A stretch of 64,000 nucleotides of DNA from Arthrobacter cryoconiti (GTDB lineage: Bacteria; Actinomycetota; Actinomycetes; Actinomycetales; Micrococcaceae): the NCBI RefSeq assembly GCF_020905375.1, contig NZ_JAJJBU010000009.1:62001-126000 (forward strand). Direction: 5' to 3'. The notes below the pieces were generated by a model. That model worked only from the letters and a program-made list of their open reading frames with translations. It had not been told where the DNA came from and did no database searches. Numbering within the stretch: the stretch's first letter is position 1; every line of letters starts with the position of its first letter. Shown in pieces: positions 44,535 to 53,396 of the stretch. The position numbers and the translations under genes are program-made.

Positions 44535-46193
44535 TTATCCTGCGCCAGTGATTTCAACAAAGATCGGGTTGGCATAAAACCAGGTGTCTGCCCAGGGATC
44601 CCCTTCGCCGGGTCCGTGCGGAACGGGGCCTTGTGGATCCACCTGCGCACCCATCGGCCCGACTCCTGAACGGGCGCCGTCGCTACCCCGAAGACGCACA
44701 TAGAACGGTTCGGTGACATTGCTGAAAGTGCGTTTCAGTACGATTTCACCCGTCAAAGTACTGGTTTCAATGCGTTCTTCCACCTTCGTGTGAGGCGCCG
44801 TAAAGGTATCTTGGTCGGCAACAGGTCCGGTGACCAGGCCTTTGATGATGTCCACGTGGGCCAGCTGAGGCACTGTTCCGTTGGCGTTCGGAGAAGTCGT
44901 GGGCTTAATGGTGATGAGCAGTTCCACGTCACTGCCGGAGGCCACGGCGAGCGTGGATCCCATGACCTTACCGGGGCCAGTATGGCCCACTGGCCGCAGG
45001 CGGAAGTCTAGGCTGGCAATCAAATGTCCGTGATCAACCCACATGCGTCCTGCCCGCATTGCCTCAAGCACGTCGGCGTAGTTGCGGGTCCGAGCACCGA
45101 TGTGGGTGCGGCTGAACTGCCCCGGCCAAAAGTCGCTGCCATTTTGGGGAGTACCTGCCGCCACAGGGTCAGGGCGACGTCCTGCTTTGTTGAAGTTATT
45201 CAAGGAGGCGCCGTTATCCCAACCTTCACCGCTCGGGAAATCGCCAATCCGCATCGTGTCTTTGACGGTCAGGTGGTTGTCGCTATTGGAGGTAATCCAA
45301 AAGGGCTTTCCCTCGGCAAGCATGGAATCCCACTGCCCGCCCACTACACTGCTCACCCAGTCGAAGCCGCCGCGGGTCTTGTAGGTCTCCGCCGGAAAGC
45401 CAGGAAAAGAGAACTCACTCGGCGAGTTCTCATACTCGCCCCGTTGACTGGAAGCGTCGGCAAACGCGCTCACCGCTGATGCCTGGGCGCCGGGCGCACC
45501 CTCCATGCCGATCACGATCTCAGGGGCAGCGTCGCGCCAACCGCGCATCTCGTGGGGCGAGTCGATGCCGAGGCGGGACGGATGATTGGCTAGCACTACG
45601 ACGTCATCAATGAAGCCAGCCTTCTTCTGCGCGGCCAGCCACTCGATGGCTGCACGTGCCTTGGGCTCCCATTCGACGGCCTGATTGGACGCTGGGGCCG
45701 GCTTCTCCCAACCGTTGAGCTTGCCATCCCACATGAGCTCAAACTGGCGCAGAATGCGCGCTTCGTTGGGGCCCGGGGCAACAAGAATGGAGGCATGCTC
45801 TGCCGCCGGAATATACCATTCCAGTCCTTGGAAGATGAGCATTTGCGGGCGGGCTGCCCTGGCTGCGGCGATATCACGCTGGGAATTTAGTGCCCCACCC
45901 ATGTTCGCGTGGCCCCAGTTGCTGTGTTCGGTGAATGCGATGACATCAACACCATATTCGGCAGCCTTATCAAGAAGTTGTGTCTGCAGGTACTTGGCGT
46001 CATGGCTATAAACGGTATGAACGTGGTGGTCGCCCACCAACCAGGCCAGGTCTTGGGGGTCGTCAATTCCCGTAGCGGCACTTGCCCGAGTGGCGTAACT
46101 AGTGGGTCCGGCAACCAGACCTGCCGCGACGAGTGCGCCAGCACTCATCAGCTGACGTCGGGATACCCGCATGGGTGTTTGTGGTGTACACAT
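44535..46193 (-). CDS. Tat-exported PHP-domain / CehA-McbA-like metallohydrolase
   Basis: 552 residues from ATG 46193; GAGGAG lies ~11 nt upstream, and the longer frame lacks a signal. The N-terminus has a twin-arginine signal, RVSRRQLMSAGALVAAGLVAG. The PHP metal site begins DHHVHTVYSHDAKYL and FTEHSNWGHANMGG, and later HPSRLGIDSPHEMRGW and SNSDNHLTV fit. It is an exported phosphoesterase-like hydrolase, substrate unknown. It is divergent from an LAxTG surface protein. Confidence 0.85.
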   Translation of the reverse strand: MCTPQTPMRVSRRQLMSAGALVAAGLVAGPTSYATRASAATGIDDPQDLAWLVGDHHVHTVYSHDAKYLQTQLLDKAAEYGVDVIAFTEHSNWGHANMGGALNSQRDIAAARAARPQMLIFQGLEWYIPAAEHASILVAPGPNEARILRQFELMWDGKLNGWEKPAPASNQAVEWEPKARAAIEWLAAQKKAGFIDDVVVLANHPSRLGIDSPHEMRGWRDAAPEIVIGMEGAPGAQASAVSAFADASSQRGEYENSPSEFSFPGFPAETYKTRGGFDWVSSVVGGQWDSMLAEGKPFWITSNSDNHLTVKDTMRIGDFPSGEGWDNGASLNNFNKAGRRPDPVAAGTPQNGSDFWPGQFSRTHIGARTRNYADVLEAMRAGRMWVDHGHLIASLDFRLRPVGHTGPGKVMGSTLAVASGSDVELLITIKPTTSPNANGTVPQLAHVDIIKGLVTGPVADQDTFTAPHTKVEERIETSTLTGEIVLKRTFSNVTEPFYVRLRGSDGARSGVGPMGAQVDPQGPVPHGPGEGDPWADTWFYANPIFVEITGAG

Positions 46194-46391
46194 CGATTTA
46201 GGTTCTCCTCGTAAATTTCCAACATCCCAGAGCCTAGGTAACACTCGTGAACGCATGGTGCGAGGAAGATGAACGGGTGAAAATGCTCTGGATGCGCAAA
46301 TTAACCTTCCCGCTACTACCAGTCCATCTTGATAGGAGACGATGCATCCGCCGCACTCCCCAAAAAGGCGACTACCAGAAGGAATTCTCAC

Positions 46392-47165
46392 GTGTTACTG
46401 AAAACTGCCGCACACCGCGTCACCGTAGTCGGTGTTGCCGCTCTACTCCTCGGCGCACCAGCAGCCGCCCACGCGAGTGCCCCGGCAGCACCTGCCAATA
46501 GCGTTGGCGTGCTCACACTCTTGGATGCAGACAGTCAAATAATCGCCGGGGGAAGCCTTGCCGCCCAGCCTAGTTTTGCGGCCGCACGCGCACCAGTGGC
46601 ATGTCCTGCAGGTTTCCGGGATGCCGCAAGGCTGGCGGCAATCCGTACCGACGGAACAGTAGTTGTCATCTCCGCCACAGTGCCCTTGATTGAAGGGTCA
46701 ATGCCGGCTCAGGTTCCCATGGTCTCAGTTTTGTCCGACTTTGGCTTGGGTGATGGAGCTACGCTGGCTATGGAATGTTTGTCTTTACGCGGTGGCATTC
46801 CTGTTCCAGCGGCCACAGTTTTCAGCATTGGCTTGGACATCTCAGCGGATGTATTCATGCTCCGCCCCGCCCCTGCGATACCTACAACACCACCACCGAC
46901 AACAACACCAACAACACCCGCCGGGGGAGTTGACCCGGGGCAGGTGTTGCCGCCGCCAGCCGCTGGGTCAGCGATCCCGTCTTCCACCGCTGGTGCGGCT
47001 TCGGCTCAGCGCGAGGACAACTTGGCCACCACTGGATCCACTGTATTTCCACTGCTTGCCAGCGCCGGATTGCTCCTGATCGGCGGCATCGGTGCCGTGC
47101 TCTGGCGCCGGCGTAAGACCGCGATCCAACATTTGGACTCTTCGGCGGGGGCTGAAAACGGCTGA
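46392..47165 (+). CDS. LAxTG cell-wall-anchored surface protein
   Basis: 257 residues from GTG 46392, preceded by AAGGA; the in-frame ATG upstream is not followed by a signal sequence. Signal peptide: LLKTAAHRVTVVGVAALLLG ending AAHASA. A globular part of ~140 residues, a Pro/Thr linker (PAIPTTPPPTTTPTTP), then LATTGS, a hydrophobic helix and WRRRK form a class E sortase signal. Globular domain not recognised. Confidence 0.82.
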   Translation: MLLKTAAHRVTVVGVAALLLGAPAAAHASAPAAPANSVGVLTLLDADSQIIAGGSLAAQPSFAAARAPVACPAGFRDAARLAAIRTDGTVVVISATVPLIEGSMPAQVPMVSVLSDFGLGDGATLAMECLSLRGGIPVPAATVFSIGLDISADVFMLRPAPAIPTTPPPTTTPTTPAGGVDPGQVLPPPAAGSAIPSSTAGAASAQREDNLATTGSTVFPLLASAGLLLIGGIGAVLWRRRKTAIQHLDSSAGAENG

Positions 47166-47360
47166 GGAATGTACGTGTAGTGTCAGCTTCCAGCTGCCTA
47201 TGCTGGTGCCTGTGACGAGGTTGCGCACTCCCTGCTAGCTCATAAGAAACTCTCAGCTGGCACCCTTGAATGTCTTAAGCCACACGGTCATAGTGGTGAC
47301 TATGAGTTGTCTACCGTTCCCGCTGGGGAAACCTGCACTGCCGCGATTTGGGCTGCAGTC

Positions 47361-48152
47361 ATGAACCCTAGGAGTGGGTGGCGGGCGCTCCGTGCCTGGT
47401 TTCATCGGCTTGGCCACGCAACGGTCATACTCTCAGCCTTGGCGGTAGTTCTTGTTCTGCTTTCCAGTACTGCTGCGGATGCCAGAGTTCCAATCACTGA
47501 CCCGGTGACTTCGGTGCACGTGGACGTTATTGGCGACTCGCTCAGCACCGGATTCCGCACTCCTGGAGACACGTGGCCGGAGCAGGCCCAGAGTATATTT
47601 GCCGCCAAAGGTCTCAAAGCCACGATCACCAATGCCTCGGAAAACGGTGCTGGCTATGTTGTTCCCGGAGAAGGTGGAGATGTTTACCTGGATCTGGTGA
47701 ACCGAATTGTGAACTCGCAGTCGCAAGTGGTGCTACTTTTCGGCTCCGACAATGACTCCGGGGCGTCGGGCCTGGACGCCGCCGTTGCTACTGCCTTGGC
47801 CCGTGTCAAGGTACTCGCCCCTGCGGCAACGGTGATCGTGGTGGGGCCCACCTCTGAATCTGGTGACGTCCAAGGTGAGCTGGCCCCCATCATTCAAACA
47901 CTCAAGGTGCAGGCGGACGACGACGGCGTGCAGTACGTTGATCCCGTGGCTCTCGGTTGGTTTCAAGGTGAGAGCAGTGGATTCCTCACGGACGATCTGG
48001 AACATCCCAACACGGCGGGGGAAACCTACCTGGCCCAACGAATGGCAACTATTTTAGCGCCAGCCATTAAGGATTCCATGCACCAAGATCAGCTCAAGCG
48101 CTCGGCCCATGATCGATCCCTGGGCCAAACGCTTGGCGCTGAAACAGCCTAG
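47361..48152 (+). CDS. Exported SGNH/GDSL hydrolase
   Basis: 263 residues from ATG 47361 (a TTG at 47307 is the longer option). Signal-anchor: HATVILSALAVVLVLLSSTA. Block I is VHVDVIGDSLSTGFRTPGD with the nucleophile Ser; block V is DDLEHPNTAGETYLAQRM with Asp and His. Probably an esterase acting on envelope polymers or lipids; follows the LAxTG gene in the same direction. Confidence 0.85.
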   Translation: MNPRSGWRALRAWFHRLGHATVILSALAVVLVLLSSTAADARVPITDPVTSVHVDVIGDSLSTGFRTPGDTWPEQAQSIFAAKGLKATITNASENGAGYVVPGEGGDVYLDLVNRIVNSQSQVVLLFGSDNDSGASGLDAAVATALARVKVLAPAATVIVVGPTSESGDVQGELAPIIQTLKVQADDDGVQYVDPVALGWFQGESSGFLTDDLEHPNTAGETYLAQRMATILAPAIKDSMHQDQLKRSAHDRSLGQTLGAETA

Positions 48153-48155
48153 GTC

Positions 48156-49478
48156 TTAAAAGTTGTCGGCGATCGCCTTTGCCAAGACGGGGGCGAGCCG
48201 CTCCACACCGGTGCGCAAGAGCGCGGGCGGAACGGCGCTGAAAGCAAGCCTCAGTTTGTTGCTCGGGCCTTCGGTAACGGTGAACGCTGCGCCCGGAACA
48301 AACACGACGCCGGCATCGATCCCCTGATACAGCAGCGGGTAGCTGTCGATTCCGGTGGGCAGGGTGAGCCAGACGAAGAAGCCACCCTCGGGACGCGTCC
48401 ACGTGACGCCTTCAGGCATGAACTCATCAAGGGCTTCCAGAAGCGCAGTGCAACGCTCCTGGTAGAGGGCCCGGTACGTACGGATCTGGCCCATCCAGTC
48501 ATAGTTGTTCAGATAGTCGCTGACTAATAATTGGTTGAACGTGGGTGGGCACAGGGTCACGGCCTCGCTGGCAAGATAATACCGTTGCTTCAAATGTGCC
48601 GGGACCAGCGCCCAGCCAATGCGCAGCCCGGGAGCGAAGATCTTAGAGAATGAGCCCAAATAGAGCACATCGTCAGGGTTGGCCGCGCGCAGAGGTTCCG
48701 GCAGGACGCCGTCGAACTTTAGCAGCCCGTAAGGGTTGTCCTCGAGAACCAGGATGTTTGCCTCGCGGCAGATATCCACGATTTCCTGGCGGCGTTCCGG
48801 GGCCAGCATCACACCGGACGGGTTATTGAAATTGGGGATCGTGTACAGCAGCTTGATCCGTTTACCCTCGGCTTGGAGCTCATTGATGCGTGCTCTTAGC
48901 TGCTCGGGGATGATGCCGTGCTCGTCCCCGGCTACCGGCTGCACGTCCACCTCGTACGCTTCAAAGGTATTCAAAGCGCCCACGTACGTGGGGTCCTCGA
49001 GCAAGATGACGTCACCAGGATCGCAAAATACCTTTGCCGCGACGTCTTGGGCGGATTGCGAGCCGGCAGTGATGACCACGTTCTCCGGATCAGCATCCAT
49101 AATGCCCTCCGCCGCCATTACTTCGCAGATCTGGGTCCGTAACTCCAGCGTGCCCTGTCCGCCACCGTACTGGAGTGCTTCAAGTCCATGTTCAGCAATG
49201 ATGGCGGCCGCAGTGGCGCCCAAGCGATCCAGGGGGAGCGATTGAAGATAAGGGTTCCCACCGGCAAGGGAGACCAGCCCCGGTTGCATGGAAATCTCAA
49301 ACACGTCGCGGACCGCGGATTGCTTAATGTTGGCAGCGCGGGCAGAGAGCAGGGCCTCGTGCGGATGTGCGCCCTTGGCTGGCTGTTCGCCGGAGGTCCC
49401 GGCGCGAACGAGGGCGTCGACTGTTTCTTCGGACAATGTTTCGGCGGCTGCGTTGGCGCCAGGAGCTGGAGTGTTCAC
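48156..49478 (-). CDS. PLP-dependent aminotransferase (2-aminoadipate/LysN-like, MocR-type without HTH)
   Basis: 440 residues from GTG 49478; an in-frame TTG at 49508 is an alternative, and neither RBS is strong. QPGLVSLAGGNPYLQSLPLD, LQYGGGQGTLELRTQI, YTIPNFNNPSGVMLAPERR and the lysine in YLGSFSKIFAPGLRIGWALV define the MocR-type aminotransferase domain. There is no N-terminal winged helix, so it is an enzyme, not a regulator. Confidence 0.87.
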   Translation of the reverse strand: MNTPAPGANAAAETLSEETVDALVRAGTSGEQPAKGAHPHEALLSARAANIKQSAVRDVFEISMQPGLVSLAGGNPYLQSLPLDRLGATAAAIIAEHGLEALQYGGGQGTLELRTQICEVMAAEGIMDADPENVVITAGSQSAQDVAAKVFCDPGDVILLEDPTYVGALNTFEAYEVDVQPVAGDEHGIIPEQLRARINELQAEGKRIKLLYTIPNFNNPSGVMLAPERRQEIVDICREANILVLEDNPYGLLKFDGVLPEPLRAANPDDVLYLGSFSKIFAPGLRIGWALVPAHLKQRYYLASEAVTLCPPTFNQLLVSDYLNNYDWMGQIRTYRALYQERCTALLEALDEFMPEGVTWTRPEGGFFVWLTLPTGIDSYPLLYQGIDAGVVFVPGAAFTVTEGPSNKLRLAFSAVPPALLRTGVERLAPVLAKAIADNF

Positions 49479-49633
49479 CGTGTCAGGATACAACCAAATG
49501 CCTTTCAAGTGTTGCTAAATAGGCATCAAAAGTTTTTCAAACAGCGTTTATCTCCAACTACCCGGCGCAAGCGCCCTGCGCGCAGCTGCTTCTCCCAGCC
49601 GTTTCGCCCAGCCGTTTCGTCCAGCAGCTTCGC

Positions 49634-50746
49634 TTAGACCAACTGGCGCCAGTTGGTGTCCAGAGGAAGGTCATGGGCTCCGGACACTGAGGGGTGGGTC
49701 ACGGCACCCCCGGCAACGTTCAAGCCAGCAACAAGGGCGGGATCGGCCTCCAACGCAGCCGCGACGCCCAAATTAGCAAGGGCTACCGCGTAGCGCAGCG
49801 TCACGTTCGTCAATGCGTATGTGGAGGTGTTGGGTACGGCCCCGGGCATGTTGGCAACGCAGTAGAACACGCAGTTGTGGACCATGAAGGTTGGGTTCTC
49901 ATGCGTGGTGGGATGGGTGTCCTCAAAGCAGCCGCCCTGGTCAACGGCGATATCCACTAGAACTGATCCTGGCTTCATGCGGGACACTAGCTCGTTCGTG
50001 ACAAGCTTGGGGGCCTTGGCGCCTGGGATCAAAACGGAGCCGATAACCAAATCGGCGTTCAGCAAGGCCCGCTCGATCTCCAGACGATTGGATGCGATGG
50101 TTTTGAGTCTGCCCTGGTAATGGTCGTCGAGCTGATGGAGCCTGTCGATGTTGATATCCAAGATGGTCACGTCAGCGCCAGCACCGATGGCCATGGCGGC
50201 GGCGTTGGTGCCGGAAACGCCGGCACCAAGAATAACTACGTTGGCGGGCCGAACCCCGGGGACTCCGCCGAGCAGGATGCCTTTGCCGCCTGCCGGCGCA
50301 GTGAGGCACTGGGCGCCAACCGCTACGGATAAGCGCCCGGCCACTTCAGACATGGGTGCCAAAAGCGGCAGGTTGCGCCCAAGCTGAACGGTCTCGTAGG
50401 CGATAGCCGTGACGCCAGCGTCCAGGAGTGCGTGCGTCAGTGCTGGCTCGGCCGCCAGATGCAGGTACGTGAACAGGAGCAAACCCTTGCGGAAGTACGC
50501 GTATTCACTCTGAATGGGTTCCTTGACTTTGACCACCATGTCAGCGCGGCCCCAGACGTCGCTTGCGGCCGTGACCAGTTCGGCACCAGCGTTGGCGTAT
50601 TCCTCGTCCGTGATGCCGGAGCCTGTACCTGCGCCGCTTTCCACCAGCACGGTATGTCCGTGTCCGGTGAGTTCGTGCACGCCGGAGGCTGTCATAGCCA
50701 CCCGGAATTCGTTGTTCTTGATCTCCTGGGGAACGCCGATGATCAT
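49634..50746 (-). CDS. ald: Alanine dehydrogenase
   Basis: 370 residues. IGVPQEIKNNEFRVAMTASG is the N-terminal signature, with the catalytic Lys in VVKVKEPIQSEYAYF and the His in LLLFTYLHLAAEP. NAD-binding: NVVILGAGVSGTNAAAMAIG. It interconverts alanine and pyruvate plus ammonia with NAD+. It is divergent from a PucR-type regulator, the usual actinobacterial ald layout. Confidence 0.96.
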   Translation of the reverse strand: MIIGVPQEIKNNEFRVAMTASGVHELTGHGHTVLVESGAGTGSGITDEEYANAGAELVTAASDVWGRADMVVKVKEPIQSEYAYFRKGLLLFTYLHLAAEPALTHALLDAGVTAIAYETVQLGRNLPLLAPMSEVAGRLSVAVGAQCLTAPAGGKGILLGGVPGVRPANVVILGAGVSGTNAAAMAIGAGADVTILDINIDRLHQLDDHYQGRLKTIASNRLEIERALLNADLVIGSVLIPGAKAPKLVTNELVSRMKPGSVLVDIAVDQGGCFEDTHPTTHENPTFMVHNCVFYCVANMPGAVPNTSTYALTNVTLRYAVALANLGVAAALEADPALVAGLNVAGGAVTHPSVSGAHDLPLDTNWRQLV

Positions 50747-50887
50747 GGATTGTCCTTAGTACACGGGTGGGCCGCTGTCCGGCTGGGTAAACAAAACATT
50801 AGGGTCAAAATGTGGGGTGATTCACGGGGCCAGAACTGCCCGGTTCTGAGCACATGCCTAGAATCCGCGTGTTTCGGCGCAAGACGA

Positions 50888-50901
50888 TCGACATATGTCG
50901 A
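50888..50901. promoter_or_regulatory. Palindrome TCGACATATGTCGA in the ald-pucR gap
   Basis: Perfect 14-bp palindrome, 142 bp upstream of ald and 53 bp upstream of the regulator ATG. Candidate operator for the adjacent PucR-type protein. Confidence 0.5.
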
Positions 50902-50954
50902 GGCAAAAGCATTCAGATGTCCCCCCTTGTCTTTGTGCGCCTTACCCTTGGAGC

Positions 50955-52196
50955 ATGAGAAATCAGGAGATCGAAGACCTTGTGGAGCAGCTCGCTGTGG
51001 AGCTGGGTCGCGGACTTTCTCTTGAAGATCTAGATGGGCTCTTGCTGGCCTATAGTTCCAACCAGTCTCATGCCGACAGGGTACGTGTGAACTTCCTGCT
51101 CAGCAAGCGTGTGGCAGCAGATGTGGGGGCGTGGCAGCTCTCCCACGGAATCGCGAGGGCGGTCCGACCCGTGGTGGTCCCTGCCAATGAAAACTTGGGG
51201 ATGTTGGGCCGGGTTTGTGTTCCGCTGCTGGTCCGCGGCTTTCGGGTGGGTTACCTGTGGGTTCAGCAGGATGGAGAAGAGCAAAGTGCGACGGCGATCC
51301 TCGCCGCGCTGCCTCGGGTGCGGGACTCGCTTGATCTCCTGGCAACGCTACTTCTGGATTCCAACACTGCTGAATCCAGCCAACGCCGCGCCCGGGAGCA
51401 GCTGTTTCTCGCCGCGACCGACGGTGACAGGCAAGCGATCGACGTCGTGGCGGAGTGGCCCGAAGTCCGCCAGCGCGGCCCGTGGCAAGCAGTGACGGTC
51501 TATGCGGCTCCGGGGCCTGGATCGAGCGGGGCTCCGGTTCCGGGATTTGTCCCTGGAAAGGTCTTGGACCCGCTGGCGGCCGCTTTGGTCCACCGCAGCG
51601 CCGGGCTCACGGCAACCGTAGGTGTGGACGTTGCGCTCTTTACTGCCGGACTGGGCAGCCATGCGCTCATGCTGCTCCGGGCCACGCAATCACGCACTGC
51701 TCATGCCGAGGTGCTGAGACGTTACGGCGCTGAGCTAGCAAAGCGAACGGGCGCTCCGGCGTCGGATGTGGTGATGGGGATCGGGGAACCATTTGATTCC
51801 TTCCGCCAGCTACCGTCCGCGTATCGGCAATCCCGCATTGCCGCCCAGGCTGCTGCAGTGGACCCCGCCCTCGGCACTATTTTGGATGTCCGCGGCGCCG
51901 GTGTGTACGAGCTGCTAGCTGGCGGCGCCGCCGATCCCAACGACAGCGTGTATTACCGGCTCCTACATCATCGCGACGACGCCGCTGAACTTTTCACGGT
52001 TTTAGAGCACCTTTATGACAATGATGGCGCGGTAGCCAAGGTGGCCGCGAGCCTGCATCTGCACCGTTCTAGCATCTACAACCGCCTCGCGCGAGTGCGC
52101 GGGGTCATCAGCGCTGACCCCTTAGCGGGCAGGGTCCGGCTGGAGCTCCACCTTGCCCTCAAAGCAGCGCGCTGGGCGGGACGGCCACGAATCTAA
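50955..52196 (+). CDS. PucR-type helix-turn-helix regulator of alanine dehydrogenase
   Basis: 413 residues from ATG 50955; an earlier in-frame ATG at 50895 lies inside the palindrome. The C-terminal HTH_30 is YDNDGAVAKVAASLHLHRSS then IYNRLARVRGVI. The middle is a GGDEF-like/PucR domain (SDVVMGIGEPFDSFRQLPSA). Together with the divergent ald gene it is probably an alanine-responsive activator, by analogy with actinobacterial AldR/PutR-like proteins. Confidence 0.88.
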   Translation: MRNQEIEDLVEQLAVELGRGLSLEDLDGLLLAYSSNQSHADRVRVNFLLSKRVAADVGAWQLSHGIARAVRPVVVPANENLGMLGRVCVPLLVRGFRVGYLWVQQDGEEQSATAILAALPRVRDSLDLLATLLLDSNTAESSQRRAREQLFLAATDGDRQAIDVVAEWPEVRQRGPWQAVTVYAAPGPGSSGAPVPGFVPGKVLDPLAAALVHRSAGLTATVGVDVALFTAGLGSHALMLLRATQSRTAHAEVLRRYGAELAKRTGAPASDVVMGIGEPFDSFRQLPSAYRQSRIAAQAAAVDPALGTILDVRGAGVYELLAGGAADPNDSVYYRLLHHRDDAAELFTVLEHLYDNDGAVAKVAASLHLHRSSIYNRLARVRGVISADPLAGRVRLELHLALKAARWAGRPRI

Positions 52197-52237
52197 GGAA
52201 GCTCTGGAGCCCACTTAATGGTCAAGGAGATGTGCCG

Positions 52238-52864
52238 TTAGCTCAGTCTGGACAAATCAGCGGGAGTGTCGATGTCCGCGCCGTCAGCGAGGTCGCTGCA
52301 GTCCACCACGTCCACAAGAGCCGGGTGCGTGCGCAGGTACTCGCGGGCGCCAGCATCCCCACGCGATAATTCTGCGGCCCCCAACGCCTGCTCGCGGGAG
52401 AACACCACAGGATGGCCGCGAACTAGAGGGCCATCTGGGCCGTCCCTGAATCCGGCCGCCGTGACCCTGCCTTGGCGGTGGGCGCTGAGCAGCCTTGCCA
52501 CGAGTGCGGCACTGATTCCGGGCTGGTCCACCAAGGCTATGAGGACGTTGTCTGCGTGGGTGTTTTCGGCAAGTGCGGTGGCCACGCCAACGCAAAACGA
52601 ACTCCCCATTCCGGAGTCCCACTCTGTGTTCACGATCAGTGTGCACTCATTGAGCGGACGCCCTGGTTGCTGCAGAGCAGCGACCCCGCATGCGCCCGCA
52701 CCCGTGACGACCACGACGGAAGAACACCCGCCGTGGTGCAGAACTGTTGACACATGCTCCACCAGAGTGCCGCCACGAAAGGGCAGCAGCGCTTTAGGCC
52801 CGTGTCCTAGCCGGGTGCCAGCCCCAGCGGCCAAGACGACGCCCGCTGTTGGGGACGTCCTCAA
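52238..52864 (-). CDS. MobA-like nucleotidyltransferase
   Basis: 208 residues. The N-terminal motif VVLAAGAGTRLGHGPKALLP is the NTP-transfer G-x-G-x-R...K signature. LVDQPGISAALVARLLSA carries the metal Asp. This is the MocA/molybdenum-cofactor cytidylyltransferase type of xanthine dehydrogenase loci, but no xdh genes are here. It overlaps the upstream HTH gene by 4 nt. Confidence 0.87.
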   Translation of the reverse strand: MRTSPTAGVVLAAGAGTRLGHGPKALLPFRGGTLVEHVSTVLHHGGCSSVVVVTGAGACGVAALQQPGRPLNECTLIVNTEWDSGMGSSFCVGVATALAENTHADNVLIALVDQPGISAALVARLLSAHRQGRVTAAGFRDGPDGPLVRGHPVVFSREQALGAAELSRGDAGAREYLRTHPALVDVVDCSDLADGADIDTPADLSRLS

Positions 52865-53292
52865 GGCGCGCTAGTTTCGCCTGTGCTGCCTGTGCTGCCT
52901 GTGCTGCCTGTACTGCCTGAACCGCCTGTGCCGGCTTGGTTAGCGAGCCAGGTGAGGACGTCATCGCGGCGGATGCGTCGGTGTGAGCCCCTGTATTGCA
53001 CCGCGATCTCACCGCGATCCGTGAGGTTGCGCAAAAAGGTGTGCGAAATTCCAGCCAGCTCGGCAGCTTGAGAGGTGGTGAGTAATTCGGCAACACTGGC
53101 CACGGTCACAGCGTCGCCCCGCGAGAGCCGCCAGAGAAGGTCGACGACGGCGTCCTGCGCACCGGGGGTCAGGCGATGTGCGGTGCCGTCGACAAAGACT
53201 GTGATGTCGGTGGACCCCTTCAGCGTTCGCGCTAAGTCGTGCTGCTCTGCGGGAGGGAGTGCGGGCGACGCGCGTGGTGCATCTAAGCTCAT
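52861..53292 (-). CDS. Excisionase-type helix-turn-helix protein (antitoxin-like)
   Basis: 143 residues. LLTTSQAAELAGISHTFLRN then YRGSHRRIRRDDVLTWLANQ is a MerR-like excisionase HTH, with an N-terminal VDGTAHRLTPGAQDAVVDLL segment seen in antitoxins paired with PIN toxins. No PIN gene is adjacent. The C-terminus is a low-complexity Gly-Ser-Thr tail from tandem nucleotide repeats. The stop overlaps the MobA-like start (ATGA). Confidence 0.8.
   Translation of the reverse strand: MSLDAPRASPALPPAEQHDLARTLKGSTDITVFVDGTAHRLTPGAQDAVVDLLWRLSRGDAVTVASVAELLTTSQAAELAGISHTFLRNLTDRGEIAVQYRGSHRRIRRDDVLTWLANQAGTGGSGSTGSTGSTGSTGETSAP
52881..52932. repeat. 9-bp tandem repeat CTGTGCTGC
   Basis: About four perfect or near-perfect copies, then degenerate copies, coding for the Gly-Ser-Thr tail of the excisionase-type protein. 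The repeat number can vary by slippage without changing the frame. Confidence 0.75.
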
Positions 53293-53396
53293 GCCAGCAG
53301 GCTACCAGCGTGACGGGTATCCGGACACGGCTGCGCGCTGCGCCAGGCTTATACGACCGGATGACGTGCTTGGTCCGCAACGGTAGGGTATGAGCC

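Noticed and set aside
52881-52932. CRISPR-like array
   Set aside because: Short 9-bp tandem units without spacers, inside a coding sequence; simple coding repeat.
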